Shown here one piece after another: positions 43,333-54,986 of a stretch of 64,000 bases of DNA. This stretch comes from Phytophthora sp. 'mugwort'. Its lineage: Eukaryota > Oomycota > Peronosporomycetes > Peronosporales > Peronosporaceae. The notes below the pieces were generated by a model. The model saw only the letters and a list, made by a program, of their open reading frames with translations. It was not told the DNA's origin and did no database searches. Position 1 is the stretch's first letter, and each line of letters begins with the position of its first letter. Made by a program: the position numbers and the translations under genes. Location: contig JAUCEF010000014.1 of NCBI GenBank assembly GCA_033558025.1, positions 434,001 to 498,000 on the forward strand. Direction: 5' to 3'.

Positions 43333-44569
43333 TGACCAAGACTCGGTATGGCAGCGGTGCGAAAGCGCCTGAAAAGCCTGCAGCTTTGAAGCAGCAGGCT
43401 AAGAGCTCTAAGCCGTCCGGCAATGGCTCTGCCGCTAAGGGATCCACCAAAGTGGTATCCAAGGTGACCCCCCAAGGCACTTGAACCGCCTGAGGAGGAC
43501 TCGGCCAAGTCTCCCATATCCTGGGGCGATAACGAGATCCCACTCTTCAAGGAGTCTGACGGCGACCCGAGTCAGTCAGACTCGCTTTGGTCCCGTACCT
43601 CGCTGTAAAGCCATCACGGCGACGATGGCGACGCGCCGAAGACGCCCGAGCGCCAGGGAAGCCCGCGCTCACCCAAGGAAGACGAAGAGAAACCTCGTTC
43701 TCCGGCCAGGAAGTTGACGCTCGCTGAGACAACTGCCCGCGTCAAGGCTGCTAAGGCTGCAGTAGCCTCGGAAGTCAGCCGTAAGCGGCGGGCTGCTTCC
43801 AGGTCTCCAATCGGTGAAGGGTATGGGACCCTCACGCTCACGAACAAGGGCCTCTTCAGTTCTTCTTCCGACGAGGAGGAAGAGGACCAAGTCGGCCGAG
43901 AGATCTCCAACGATCTCGACGGACGGGCAGCAGTCGGAGTACTAGGCTGCTCGTCATAAGGGAGTGGGGGGGGGGGGGGGGCGGCGACTCGTCGTCTGTG
44001 AAGTACTGTTTACCTGTTCGTGGGGTACCGCCTTACGCTCCCGGTACTTCCCTCCTGAGGAGTCCCACGGAGCCGACGCCTACATGGGTCAGCTCCAGCC
44101 GCCTCGCGTGCTTCTTGGCGGGCGCTCTTCTCGGGGCGTTTATGAGCGCCACCTAGTGGCCAAGCAGCCCCTGTTCCAGAACGTGATCATCGCTCGGTGC
44201 GTGCCCCTGGCAACGCACAACATCCCGCTCAAGGCGTTCACGAACCGGCGAAAGAAGCCAGAGATCCCGTCGGGACTGCGACCTGTGTGGGGCTATCCAC
44301 CCGTGATGCCCCCAGACTGTGACTCTTTCCAAGAGGGCAAGGACGTCTTTTGGAAGTGAGCAGCTACGCGCCGTTCACAAGGACAACCCGAGGTGCTCCG
44401 GCAGGATCTCACCCTGGAAGCCAGCCTTGACCTCCGATATCTGCGTATTGCGTTTGCCCATGTTGTTGGCAAACGGCAGCTATCTCGAGAACTGCAGAAG
44501 CATTCTGCTTCTAGCGCTGATAATGAGCGCGGGTATGGTCTTGGCTCTACGACCACACCCCGTAAGTAG
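43333..44569 (+). pseudogene. Opposite-strand ORF block inside element 2
   Basis: Plus-strand frames that read like one protein interrupted by stops and shifts. They are a Lys/Ser/Pro-rich start (MTKTRYGSGAKAPEKPAALK), a charged Ser-Pro-Arg-rich section with a SSSSDEEEED cluster, a more globular part (YMGQLQPPRVLLGGRSSRGV, then IARCVPLATHNIPLKAFTNR) and a helical tail (DLRYLRIAFAHVVGKRQLSR) ending TTPRK-stop at 44569. I do not recognise the family. It could be an antisense accessory ORF of this retrotransposon or a gag-like fragment of another element. A run of 16 G at 43966-43981 lies in the middle. Confidence 0.4.
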
Positions 44570-44598
44570 TTCGGGCTTTCTCGCCCGAACTACTTACG
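44561..44598. repeat. Perfect 16-bp palindrome at the tail-to-tail ORF junction
   Basis: CGTAAGTAGTTCGGGC (44561-44576) and its exact complement (44583-44598) flank a 6-nt loop. Each arm contains the stop codon of one of the converging frames: the plus-strand ORF ends CGT AAG TAG, and the minus-strand pol ends CGT AAG TAG. The hairpin could act as a two-way 3'-end signal. Confidence 0.85.
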
Positions 44599-44880
44599 AA
44601 GCCACCGCCAATTCTGTTCCCAGATCGCGACAGCCTTCAGGCAGTCAGCCTGGAGCCGTTCGTACGGCTCCCAGGAGCATTCAGCCTCCGAGTACCCCCT
44701 CCACTTCACACGGAGCTGGCGCTTCCCGTGAACGTTCCGCTTCTGGAGCACACGCTCCACGTGGTAGTGGGTCTCCCCATTACGGTCGAGGAGAGGCGGC
44801 GGTGCCCTCGAACGAGTACAAGTATGAGGCGCTGCCCCTCCGTTCCGGTTCATAACCAGGTGTGCCACCTTCGGCTCCAC
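44590..44880 (-). pseudogene. Element 2 chromodomain (C-terminus of pol)
   Basis: THYHVERVLQKRNVHGKR followed by QLRVKWRGYSEAECSWEPYE is a clear chromodomain, with the aromatic cage positions Y, W and W present. It marks the element as a chromovirus, whose integrase uses the chromodomain to choose chromatin targets. The frame ends LRK-stop inside the palindrome. Confidence 0.85.
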
Positions 44881-45113
44881 CTCGGTCGTTGAAGACGCCG
44901 CCCTTCGTCGTCGAGTCCTTGCGCTTGGGATTGCGCTTGGACTTGGTGATGGCGGGGTTGCCGCTGCCCAGGTCGGGAGCGCTGGGGTCCTTGGGCCGAT
45001 TTGTGACGACGTGAATTGTCTGGCCGATGACTTGTCGGCCCTTGAAGTACGTGTCGACCATCGTACGAATGACGTGGACGAGATCTGCCAACGTCAGGAT
45101 GCCTTTTGGGCGT

Positions 45114-46700
45114 TCATGAACCGAGTCCAACGGTAGTTGTCTCTCGTTCGGGACCTGCTGCGGCCTGTGTCCCAGGCGGAAGCGCCTCCTGCGTACTCCC
45201 AGCCGTATCATTATGACTCATACCGGATATGCAGCCGGGGTTCCTTCTTATGGACCCCCTTCCGCGGCCCCGCAAGGGACCTGTGCTTCTGGCTCTGGGC
45301 GCATTCAGAGAGAAGACTCGCAGCCTCGCTTGGTAGAGCGGGGCCTGTAAGACTTGCGGATCATGGTACCGCTTCAGACGGCCCACGCAGAACGTCGGGT
45401 GGGTCGTCATCGACTTAGGCAGGTCAATGGTATATGCCGCACCATGCCTGGCCAGGACCGCGAAGGGTCTACTGAAGCGGTGCTTCAGCTTGTTGCTCCC
45501 AACGGAACTTACCGTGGCGAGTGGCAAGTTCCTAGTGTCTAGTACGACTAAATCCCTAACATTAAACACGTTTAAGTTTCCTCTTCCATTATTGTCAGAG
45601 TGCTCCGTTTGTTTGTCCTGTGCCGCTGCCATGGCATCACGGACCCGGCCGATTACGTTCAGCCCTGGCGTCTATAAAAGACTCCACTTGTTTCCGCAAG
45701 GAAACCAATGTCATGTCCGAGACCTGGGAGGAAAGCGCTTCCGAGCCTCCCCCCATTTATAACCGAAGATGGGGTGCTGCCTCGTAGAGTAAGTGGCACC
45801 CGTGGATGGCGCAAGCCATTCAGATAGAACGGAGTATACCCGGTCGATGCGTGAACCGCATTGTTGAGTGCAAACTCAACTACGGGCAGGCGTTTTGACC
45901 AAGTGCGAGGAGCCTCCGCGCAGATAATGCATAGAGTGTCCTAAAGCGCTCAGTTGACACGCCCCGTCTGCCCATCCGTCTGAGGATGATCGGCAGTGGA
46001 CATGTGCAGCCTTGTTCCAAGTAGTTGGAGCAGCATTCGCCAGAACGCAGCGATAAACCGCGGGTCACGATCCGAGACAATTGTCTCCGGAAGACCATGA
46101 TGTCGGAAAACGCCATCCAGGAACAGCTTCGCAACCTGTTCCCCGGTCACTGTGTCTTTGACCGGAGCAAGACGCACCATCTTGCTCAGACGGTACGTAC
46201 ACCAAGCGGCCGGTGTTTCCGTGGCCGTCGGCTGGAAGTCCAAGATGAAGTCCAGACTCATCGATTTCCAGCAGTCCGCTGGAATGGGCACGCTCTGCAA
46301 AGGAGCCGAGGCGTGCCCGGCGGGTCTCACCTGCACAGTACGTGAAGACATTTGGCACGTACTGTGCGACCCACTTGTACATGTGGGCCCACCAAAAGTA
46401 CTGATAGATCGATTGGAAGGTCTTCTCGCGGCCCAAGTGACCGCTGGACAGCGTATTGTGCGCCTCCTGTAGGATGTCAAACTTGAGATCCTCGTCGCTT
46501 GGAACGACTACCCGTGGGCGTTCATGGGGCTCCACTCGATAGTAGTGCAGGCCATCGGCCCACTCGTATCGATGGAGTCGGGCTCTCTGACGTGGCGTGA
46601 GCCACTCGGTCTTGGCTTTCTTGTCAGCGGCCAGGAAACGCACCAAAGGTGCCAGGGCTTCGTCGCCCCGATACGCCATGCGTATCGGATCGTACAGATC
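45114..46700 (-). pseudogene. Element 2 integrase
   Basis: Zinc-binding region HLGREKTFQSIYQYFWW near 46430, altered at its CxxC part, then the core with TIVSDRDPRFIAAFW near 46070 and HMSTADHPQTDGQTGRVN ending at a stop. The C-terminal SH3-like stretch lies at 45632-45114 (RDLVVLDTRNLPL, SRPFAVLARHGAAYTIDLP). A frameshift near 46200 is specific to this copy. The C-terminal 295 bp missing in element 1 is present here. Confidence 0.8.
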
Positions 46701-48310
46701 GGTCGTGGCACGGCTTATGTGCGCCAGCTCATAGTCTGGCCTGCGCGACAACGCATCGGCAAGTACGTTGAGCTTGCCAGGCTTGTACTCGACGCGGAAC
46801 TTGTATTTCGCGAAGAAGGACAGCCACCTCGCCATCCTTTGGGACAGATGGGGCGAATTTGTCGCCGTCCGTAAGGATGCATGATCTGTGTAGATCACAA
46901 AGGGCTACGGAGGTGCACCTGAAACTTGACAAGGGCGTACTTCATGGCAAGCAGCTCCTTATCATGAACGGGGTAGTTCCGTTCGGCAGCATTAAGCTTC
47001 CTGGCCTGAAATGAGATCACTCGTTCACGTCCTGCAGCATCGTGCTGCAGCAATGCACTCCAATTGCATAATCGATGCGACGCTGAAGGGCTTCGTCTCG
47101 TCCGGCAGTGCCAGGACAGGCGCCTTCTGAAGGCTTGCATTAATATTGTCAAAGGCTTCCTGGTGCTCACGCCCCCAGTGCCAGTCGGTATCCTTCTCCA
47201 GAAGATCCGAAAAGGGACTTTGCTGTACTTATGGAGGTAGTTGGCTAAGCCCAGCCACTTCCTTAGGTCCTTCTGGGACCTTGGCGTTGGCCAAGCCGAA
47301 TTGGCCTTGACCTTCTCCGGGTCGGCTCGAACGCCGACGTTGCTAACGAAGCAGCCGAGAACTTTGATCTCTTGCGCAGCGAAGACGCACTTGTCGGTGT
47401 TGGCATAGAGCTTGTTCGCTGACCTCCAACACTCGACGGAGGTGCTCCAAATGCACTTCCATAGCCGTCTTGCCTCCATCGGCACGGCTATGGATGAAGA
47501 TGTCGTCGAAGCACGACTGTGCGTACCCACGCAGTGGTCTAAACAACTGCGTGACCAAGCGATTGAACGTCACCGGGGCATTAGACAGGCCCTACGGCAT
47601 CACAAGCCACTCCCGGAACATACCGCTCGGGGTGCTCCCTGCGGTGAGCGGGATGTCGCTCTCGCGCATCAGGATCTGGTAGCATCCGTCCACCAGATCC
47701 AGGGCGCTGTATAACTCGCACCCGGCCATGTTGTTTAACAACACATCCTTTGCGGGATGGTTGTCTGGGCCGGCACCGTTGCGCTGTTCAGCTTATTAAA
47801 AGCATGAACCAGACGCCACTTTCCGTTCGGCGTCCGAACGCAGAAGGTTGGCATCGAGTGCGGGGATTTCGATTCCCGTACCATGCCTTGGCCTTGGCGG
47901 CGAAGAAGGCATCAACGACCTTGCACTGCTCTTGAGGCAGTGGCCATTGTCTGGTGACACAGTACTTTGTGTCCGGCGCGAGATCAATCTCGTGCCTGAT
48001 CCCACGATCCGGTGGGAGTTGAGACTGTGGATCCTTGGACACCACGTCCTCGAACTCCTTCATTATAGGATACACTGGATCCTTCGGGTTCTTGAGAGTC
48101 TCAGAACCCAAGCGCGAAGCACGCTGGGAGGAGAATGCCTCCAGGACGCCATCGTCCATAACCGAGGAGGATCTCTTGCTTCAAGAGTACCGCCTCCACG
48201 ATTTTCCTGCCTTCAGGTCGGCCAGGAAATCTGTCGGCGTCAACACTTCGAGGTTCAGGAGCTCTGACACCTCTGGCAGCGGCTCTAGCTGGATGCCGCC
48301 TGCCTTGACC
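46701..48310 (-). pseudogene. Element 2 reverse transcriptase and RNase H
   Basis: From 48159 down: DRGIRHEIDLAPDTKYCVTR, then RT palm pieces including SCFDDIFIH (the YxDD box as CFDD), then RNase H with VIYTDHASLRT and LADALSRRPDYE. A TAG replaces the Gln of the MPQGLSNAP-type motif near 47590 and there are frameshifts near 47430 and 47230. All three lesions are also in element 1. The 46898-46065 frame is open for 277 codons. Confidence 0.85.
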
Positions 48311-48544
48311 CGTTGGCTGGTCTCGCCGTCGAGGATCTGATAACACCCTTCGACTGACCGCATCGTAAGAACCCGGGTCCTGGTTCCGAGTTGCTTGAAG
48401 CAACTCCAGTCTGAAATGACTTCAGACTCGACTTGCGGTGTCGATTATGTCGTCGACGGCGACCGTGACGTGGTACTTCGTTACCCACGTCTGTGGATGT
48501 CTCATTGACGACGTCTAAAGCCTCTAGGGCTTCATGTGGAAGAT

Positions 48545-49060
48545 GGTTACCCACACAAAAAGTGCATTCCGCCACTTCTTCTTCTTTTTTTCAGAAGCGC
48601 ATTCCGCCACTTCTTCTTCTTTTTTTTTCAGAAGAAGTGGCGGAATGCACTTCTTGTGTGGGTAACCATGTTATGGCTTGGACGACCTGGTGTAGAACAA
48701 GGTTGCCCATACAGGAAGCGAATTCTGCACCTTTCCTCGCCAATTTATGTCTGGGTGACTCGGTGTGGAACATGGTTACCGACCCAGGAAGCGCCTCGCC
48801 CGTCTTCCTCGCCAGTTTCTGTCTGGGTGACCCTTGCTGTGGACCTAGGATACCCACCTGGTCGGTGCCTCCGGGCACCGCCACTCTTGAAGCCTTAGCC
48901 GCCGGTTTAGATTCCGTTGGTGTCGAGGGCTATCCTGTAAGGACTGCCACACTCGACCATGTGCAGCTTTTGCTGCCACCGCTTCTAGGGAGTCGCTCAG
49001 CATGTCGGCGGCTCCCAAAATTTCACTGGATGCTCTTGCGTCCCGGTGCCCTTTTCTGAC
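48545..49060 (-). repeat. Inverted and tandem repeats in the pol linker of element 2
   Basis: 48545-48667 is a long imperfect palindrome. GGTTACCCACACAA and the following GTGCATTCCGCCACTTCTTC return as the complement, and inside the loop the block GCATTCCGCCACTTCTTCTT is repeated directly. Next, between about 48692 and 48860, two and a half copies of a degenerate 74-bp unit share GGAAGCG, TTCCTCGCCA and GTCTGGGTGA. Translated on the minus strand, the units give repeated SPRxKLARK segments between protease and RT. Confidence 0.6.
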
Positions 49061-49070
49061 GCCCCAGTTA

Positions 49071-49560
49071 CTAGTAGAGGTGGGAACATGACTCACCAAT
49101 GCTCTGCCAGTGAGTGCGGGCCGGCTGCCCCGATGGTTTGTTTCGCCAATCGATCCATGGCCCATGTTTCTCGAGCCAGGACATGCCGAGGATCAAGTCA
49201 TACTTGTCCATCTCTAGGACCGTAAACTGCTCCAAGCTGTCGAAGTCCTCGAACTTCACAGCTAGATCCACATCGATGTTGGAACGGTAATCACCGTTCC
49301 GTCGGCCAGTTGTACCGACATTGTCCCGTTACCTTTGCTTTCTCGTAAAGCATCGGCCAACTTGTTGCTGTTCTCCGCAACATGGCGGCGTGCGAAGTTC
49401 TTCGACGCCCTGGAGCCTATCAAGACTTGAAAGGGATGGGTATATCCCCGTACACTTACGTGTACTACTAGCAGCCCAACGCTGTCCTTCTTCGATTCGA
49501 GAGTACAAAGACTCCCAGGGGCTAAGTCTGCATGGTGCGCGCCACCCGCGCACCGATCAT
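49071..49560 (-). pseudogene. Element 2 retroviral-type aspartyl protease, active site lost
   Basis: VSVRGYTHPFQVLIGSRASK near 49420 aligns with the family motif VLIDSGAS, but the catalytic Asp is Gly and the following Gly is Arg. The downstream half (DKYDLILGMSWLEKHGPWID) near 49180 is in another frame. The protease would be inactive. Confidence 0.75.
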
Positions 49561-49649
49561 GAAGACTTAGATCTTCCCAGTAGGGCGCCCCGCCCCTACT
49601 GATGTCCTGGGTTCCCCAGCCCGTGGGGTCGCGGCTTTGCCAGCGACTC

Positions 49650-50597
49650 TTGAGCGATGGGTTTAGGAGGGAAACGCTTTCGTTGTCCCCCTGCAGGACA
49701 GGCACGTGCCATGTGCCCTAGCTTACCACAGCTATAGCAGCGAATATCATGCTGCTCGGTGAGCCCAAGTTCCATGCGAACTGGCCGCCTGGGCCCCCGC
49801 AACCTGGTGTCGCAGCCCCTAGCCACATCGCCGCCGGCGTGTGCACCTGGCGGTGGCGTGTCGCCTGGCGGTGACTGTACTCCTCTTGGAGGGCGAATTG
49901 TATCGCCTTTTCCAGAGTATTGGCCTGCACCCGAAACAGCTGGGTGCGGGCTGGGCCCACTCTTAGGCCGTCCATGAACACCGTCACCTTGATGTATCCA
50001 TGGAGTGGGTTTCCCACGAGGGATGCGGTGAGCTCCCGCATCTCCTGGGTGTTCTCGTGCAGCTCAAGTCTTCCCTGTTTGCAGGGAAGCCAGGAAGCGT
50101 GACCGCTGGCGGTACTCATAGTTCGATGGGAGGAACGCGGCTCTAAGCTGTTCACACAGCGGAGCCCAGGATGCGAAGTATCCAGGCGTTGTCGCTTCCC
50201 GCATACACGCCCAACTGTTAGCACGCCCGCTAAGGTTGGAGAGGGCGAAAGCCACCCCGAGGTGCTCCGAAGAGATGAGAGCCACATCCATTGCGAGCTC
50301 TGCTTCTTGCACCCAGAAGTGAAGGTTTTCACCTTCCTTCCCTTCATACGGGTTTACCTTCAGCCTCAGCGGTTTGGGGTAGACCGGGTTCGGATCTGCG
50401 GCCGAAACCTGTAGATTGCTCCGAACCTGTTCGAGGATCCCCCGCTTATACATGTCGAACGCGTGACCGCGTTCGACCTGCTCAGCTTGCGTTGACGACG
50501 CCATGTTGTGCAAAGCAGTTATACCAAAGATGCCAGTCATGTTACGAACGGATTCGAACTGTGAGTCGTTCAGATGAGGAAACTCATTCCGGTCCAT
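49650..50597 (-). pseudogene. Element 2 gag with zinc knuckle
   Basis: From the ATG at 50597 (MDRNEFPHLNDSQFESV). The capsid-like region has VNPYEGKEGENLHFWVQEAE and AFALSNLSGRANSWA, typical of Ty3/gypsy gag. A frameshift near 50070 follows QTGK. The CCHC zinc knuckle CYSCGKLGHMARAC is near 49720. Confidence 0.82.
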
Positions 50598-50664
50598 GTT
50601 GCTAGGACCCAGAGGTTTCGGGTAGTACCCGCGTAGGCGTGGATTGACTACAAGTGCTACCAAG

Positions 50665-51029
50665 TGTGACGGCACACAACACCTTGCTCACAGGCAGTGT
50701 GACTTCCGTAGAATCTACAAACTTTCAGTGAACCGCAGTTCACTAGTCCCTGGCCTGTGGGACTTTTACCAAAATCTGGTAGATTTAAGACTGAAAATAT
50801 ATCTATAGGTGACCCCTTTTAATGCGCCTACATACTAACTATTAGTCACCTATAAAGTACCCTGATGTTATCCTATTGAGTGGCTCTGAGGTCTTTGTAC
50901 CATATATGTGGTACCTATCCATGACGTCATTATCATTAAGGTCATAGTGATGTTTGGCTACATCACTTAGTGTACTTTGGTACACCTGCTCTGAAGGTGA
51001 CTTGACACTCTTCATGTAACCCCGTTACA
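50665..51029 (-). repeat. Element 2 5' LTR
   Basis: 365 bp, TGTAACGGGG to CCGTCACA on the minus strand. The adjacent internal bases TTGGTAGCACTTGTAGTC are shared with element 1. Confidence 0.8.
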
Positions 51030-51601
51030 GCCTTAACCCTGCCTCTATTGGACATACTTGAGCACCGATAGCAGCCCATCCAAACTCCGTGCATACGGCT
51101 TATCCTTACGCACGAAGAAACCTCACAAGATCATGGTATCAGATAGAGAAAACCTCTATTCTACTACCATCTTTCTCCGTCCAAATAAGCCACTCTTCTC
51201 CCTAGTAATACTAGATTCGAAGATCTTGCAGCTTTTTATTGGGTTAGCTTAACCGCAGCGAGTTGCCCTCCTGTCCCCACCCCGAAAGACTCGTCGTATG
51301 GACGAGCCCACACGGTATATTGTGCATTCAGACTTATCCTGTCGCCGCACTTTGAGAGCTATGCAGGAGGCTCAAGTTCATGCTGCACCACGACTTGGCG
51401 AGGCTGTGCCTTAAAACGTTAGTATTGATGATCGAGCAATAATATTAGATGCGGTAGAAAGTATTAACGGTGTATGTAATAATGCATAATAATACTTATA
51501 ATTATAGTAAATCCGCTGATACTTTCTACTCATCCAATACTTTAATTTTCAAGTCAAAATAGTGGGCTCAAGGGCTCTTGACGTCCAATAATCTTCGCTA
51601 G
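51030..51601. other. Spacer between element 2 and the piggyBac-like element
   Basis: AT-rich, no supported gene. Confidence 0.5.
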
Positions 51602-51650
51602 CCCTTCTAACCCGAGCTGTTATCTGTATCCTACAGAATAAGCAATTATC

Positions 51651-52028
51651 TTGATTTTAAAGTATGCACGAAAACCAGCGAAAGGTATGCAGTTGGAAGC
51701 CCTTTCGCGCTCGGTGCTCAAGAACTGGGGATATTCAGCACATAAAGTCTACGCGAGCGGATATAACATGCACAATGTATCCAACATCTGCGAGAATCAC
51801 GATCATCTATTGGCTCCCTGGCAGACAGAGCACGTTCAAAACATCTTGAAAAGGCTACGTGCTTCACGGCACTCTTGGCGCCAACCACCCACCCTTGGCT
51901 CCGCCAAAGCGCGCCAAATGCAAACCGTCGCAGAAGAAGAATTTGCCCAGTTCCTAACTAAAGGTGTAGTGAGAAGGAAAAGGGCAAATGCTTCTTTGCG
52001 GGCTCCAGCAAGAACGAATTCAATGTAA
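51651..52028 (+). other. Unassigned 125-aa ORF near the left end of the piggyBac-like element
   Basis: An open frame with a basic C-terminus (VVRRKRANASLRAPARTNS). I do not recognise it. It lies opposite the transposase, between the subterminal repeat and the transposase 3' end, so it may be an element-borne second gene or chance. Confidence 0.2.
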
Positions 52029-52059
52029 GTGCAGTTAACTTGTTGGCACTCTGCAGAGC

Positions 52060-54986
52060 TTATTCTTCCTCCTCGCTTTCTCTCTTACGTTTGCGGAATC
52101 TTATCTTCTTCTTCAGGCTCGGTGGAATGCTCTTCCCGTCACCCCAGGGATCGTACCATATCTGGGAACACGTGAGCGTGTTGACGCTTTTAACTCGGCC
52201 AACGTGGCGACAGCGGTAGGCGACCTCCAAATGCATCGCTGCATTGCTGGCAGTAGAAGCTCGTTTCAAATGACTTGGTCCTGGTATCCGCAGATGCGGA
52301 GCACCTTACACAGGTACTGCCTGCACTTGTGCTGCTTACTGGAGGAGTAGAACTCGCCTGTGTTTACTAACGTGTGCTGCTGGCGTGGTATGGGCAGTGA
52401 CACCAGGTCCTCGACATTGAGATGCGCCTCGAAGTGGCTGGATATGCAAGCGACGCAGGTACGCAGCATGGGTAGGTGGCTTCTCTCCTTTCTTCTTGAG
52501 GGTAATGCAGTGAAGGATGTAGCCATTGACTACAGTCATGTCTACGGTGCACAGGAGCAACTGCTTGTAGTACTTGCGGAGCGAGATGGACTTCTGGATG
52601 TTATAGCGCTGGAGTCGGAGCTGGTCGTGGACGTCCACGCCCTCTATATCAAGGCCGTAGTCCACGACTAGCTGTCGAAGGTACTGTTCTGCGCGTACCA
52701 TCTTTCTCCGTGCGCAGCACGCTGGTGAGCTGTGTGCTGCATCCAGTAGCAAGCATGTTTACAGGCTTCGAGTCCACCTATCCCAAAGCAACTAACTCGG
52801 GTGGTCACCCGCTTGTGCGATGCGGTAAGTTCCTCTTGGCATTGACTTCGGTCGTTTCTTCTGCGTGAAGTGGATTGGGCACCAGTCCAAGCGATCAACC
52901 CGCGTAGTCCCAACGTGATACAAGTCCATTTCCAGCAGCTTCAGACTCAGAGAGACCGTTGAATAAAGCTATCGGTCACGAACAGGTGCTTCTTCGGCTG
53001 GTTGATCAATGGCATGGAGATGTTCCTCACAACGGCCTTTGGTCCTAGGTCCAAGGTATCATCAGGAGCTTTCCGCGTCTTCTCCTTCTTCTTGTCCTCT
53101 CCACAATAGATTTTCACTTTAAGTCACGAGCATACAAAATACCATAAACACAGGTTAGTTTATTCTGTAGGGTCCTGAATAGCGCATTCAGGAAGATACA
53201 GAACATTAAATCTTACCTGGAACAGTATGCTGTATCCGCACAATATGGCATGTAGAACTTGGTACCATACTTGCTGGACTTGTCCGGCATGAAGATGCGC
53301 ATCGGGTTGAACTTGTACGATTCGGCATCATTCCTTCGTCGAACGATATTACCTTCCCTAGCCGATATCCACGACGAAATGTTTTCTCCACTGCTTCCAG
53401 AATCGGTCGAATTTTCCATGCCTTGTCAGCATGAGCCCCGTCATCTCGTTGTTGTTGAAGTGCAGAAACTTCAAGATCGCCTCAAAGCGAACACGCTTCA
53501 TGAACCGAGAACGTCCTCGTGGAATAGCCCCGTTGGTACACTAGTATTTGGAGAGATCATTTCGAACCGATGCTACAGCCTTTTACAAAGAGCAACGCAA
53601 CAACATGCATGATCTCATATGCTTGGATGCGCTTGAAATTGTTCAGCCTTTCTTCAATCTCCGTCAGCGTGGGTACACTCTCGCGCGGATCCTTGGCCTG
53701 TCGGGCGAGCAGCTTGTCTCGCGGAGAAGTAGCTACAGCGGTGATGTTCTGCTTCCGGTAGCGGTTCGTCTCGTTGGCGATGTGGATCCATAACTCCTTT
53801 GGTAAGAAGTAGAAGAACATGCCCAAAGGAGAGTCCACGTAGGCAGCAACTACTGGCGTGGGACCGCATTCCCCACTTTAGTAGTCTGTGGCAGCATCGA
53901 CTTGGCAATCCCCTCCGTAGACAAAACGGGGCAACATCCAGAATTAGTAAAGTTCCGCTTGAGTTATTCTGCATCATCCAGACTTACTGCTATGCTCCTC
54001 ATCGTACGCGGTCCATCCAGACTCCGCGATGTCATGGAGATCATCAGTCAAAATTACTCGTGTCGGGAACGTCATCATTCAATTCCACGTCCTCTACATC
54101 TTCTACGCGTTCCTCAAGTGCAGGGGCCACCTCGTTGTCTGCCATAATGTCTTCAACGCCGGCATCCGACTCTGAATCAATTATGTCAGCGGTCGCCACG
54201 AGATTCACGTCGTCTCCAGCTGTCGGGCTAAACAGTCGTTCCTTTCGCAGCCCCTCCATGAAGTCGTCGCCATCAAACACGTCCAAGGCGATGAGATCTT
54301 CGGTCCCATTCGGCTCGTCGGTCTCACGCTTCGCTTCTTCGACATCATCCATGCTCTCCCTTGGATCAAAATTCTGAATCATCCGGAATATTATCGGTCG
54401 CATCATTTTGTTCTGTAGTATCCGGTGTAGCAGCCTGTGGTTCAGCAGTAGCGCCCACATCTGCGATGTTCAGTGCAGCGGCGGGAAACACTTGGAGTCC
54501 TTCGGCTACGCAGGGAAATCCTCGTAGTACCAGATTCTGCTCCAGCTGCCGGGACTGTCGCCAATGGAGGCGAGCTTAGCGTAGGAGGGTGTGCCTCACG
54601 ATCCGAGGCGGTTGCTAGTCTACAGCTGCGTACGCTGCTTGCTTGCCAATCGGACCCCGCGCGGGAATCCGCGCGCTGCCTAAACTTGGAGCAAGAATGT
54701 TGAGCCGGCCGGAAAGACAACCAAAGGCCATGAGCCTGCCTCGCCTAACCAGCAAGCACGTCGTTAGTGTAACGGCAGTAGATACTTGCAACTGTGGCCA
54801 CTAACCTTCAAAGAAGTCTATCCCGCGTCCCGCTTCGTCGAGACGACCGTTGATCCTCGGCTTCACGTAGCGATGATTCTTGATCATCCGTGTTGGCTTA
54901 CGAGGCTTCCAGCCTTCTTTGCATAGCTCGCGCCACAGCTGTTTGAACGGCTTCTCTCCTGAGCCGTTCATCTTTGCGAATGGCAA
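52060..54986 (-). pseudogene. piggyBac-type transposase, broken
   Basis: Pieces in order from 54986: N-terminal FKQLWRELCKEGWKP and YVKPRINGRLDEAGRGIDFF, then an acidic region (54460-54044), then SPLGMFFYFLPKELWIHIAN near 53830. The catalytic core follows: SFDEGMMPN near 53330 with the first Asp, KSSKYGTKFYMPYCADTAYC, then LFVTDSF near 52950 with the second Asp. GVDVHDQLRLQRYNIQKSIS near 52640 has the third Asp, followed by KYYKQLLLCTVDMTVVNGYI. The three Asp are kept, but stops and frame changes separate the pieces. Some breaks could be introns. Confidence 0.72.

Larger units (their letters stand above)
42819..51029 (-). mobile_element. Ty3/gypsy chromovirus (element 2)
   Basis: An 8.2-kb LTR element on the minus strand with gag, CCHC zinc knuckle, protease, RT, RNase H, integrase and a C-terminal chromodomain, in that order. 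The 5' LTR is 50665-51029 and the 3' LTR 42819-43145. Flanks GCTTT (42814) and GCCTT (51030) match at 4 of 5 bases. All genes contain stops or frameshifts. Between the chromodomain stop and the 3' LTR lies 1.4 kb with opposite-strand frames. LTRs differ in length (327 and 365 bp), so it is not a very young insertion, or its ends come from different copies. Confidence 0.85.

Noticed and set aside
54762..54812. tRNA-like A box (GTTAGTGTAACGG)
   Set aside because: No matching T arm or acceptor stem downstream; it lies within the piggyBac-like element.
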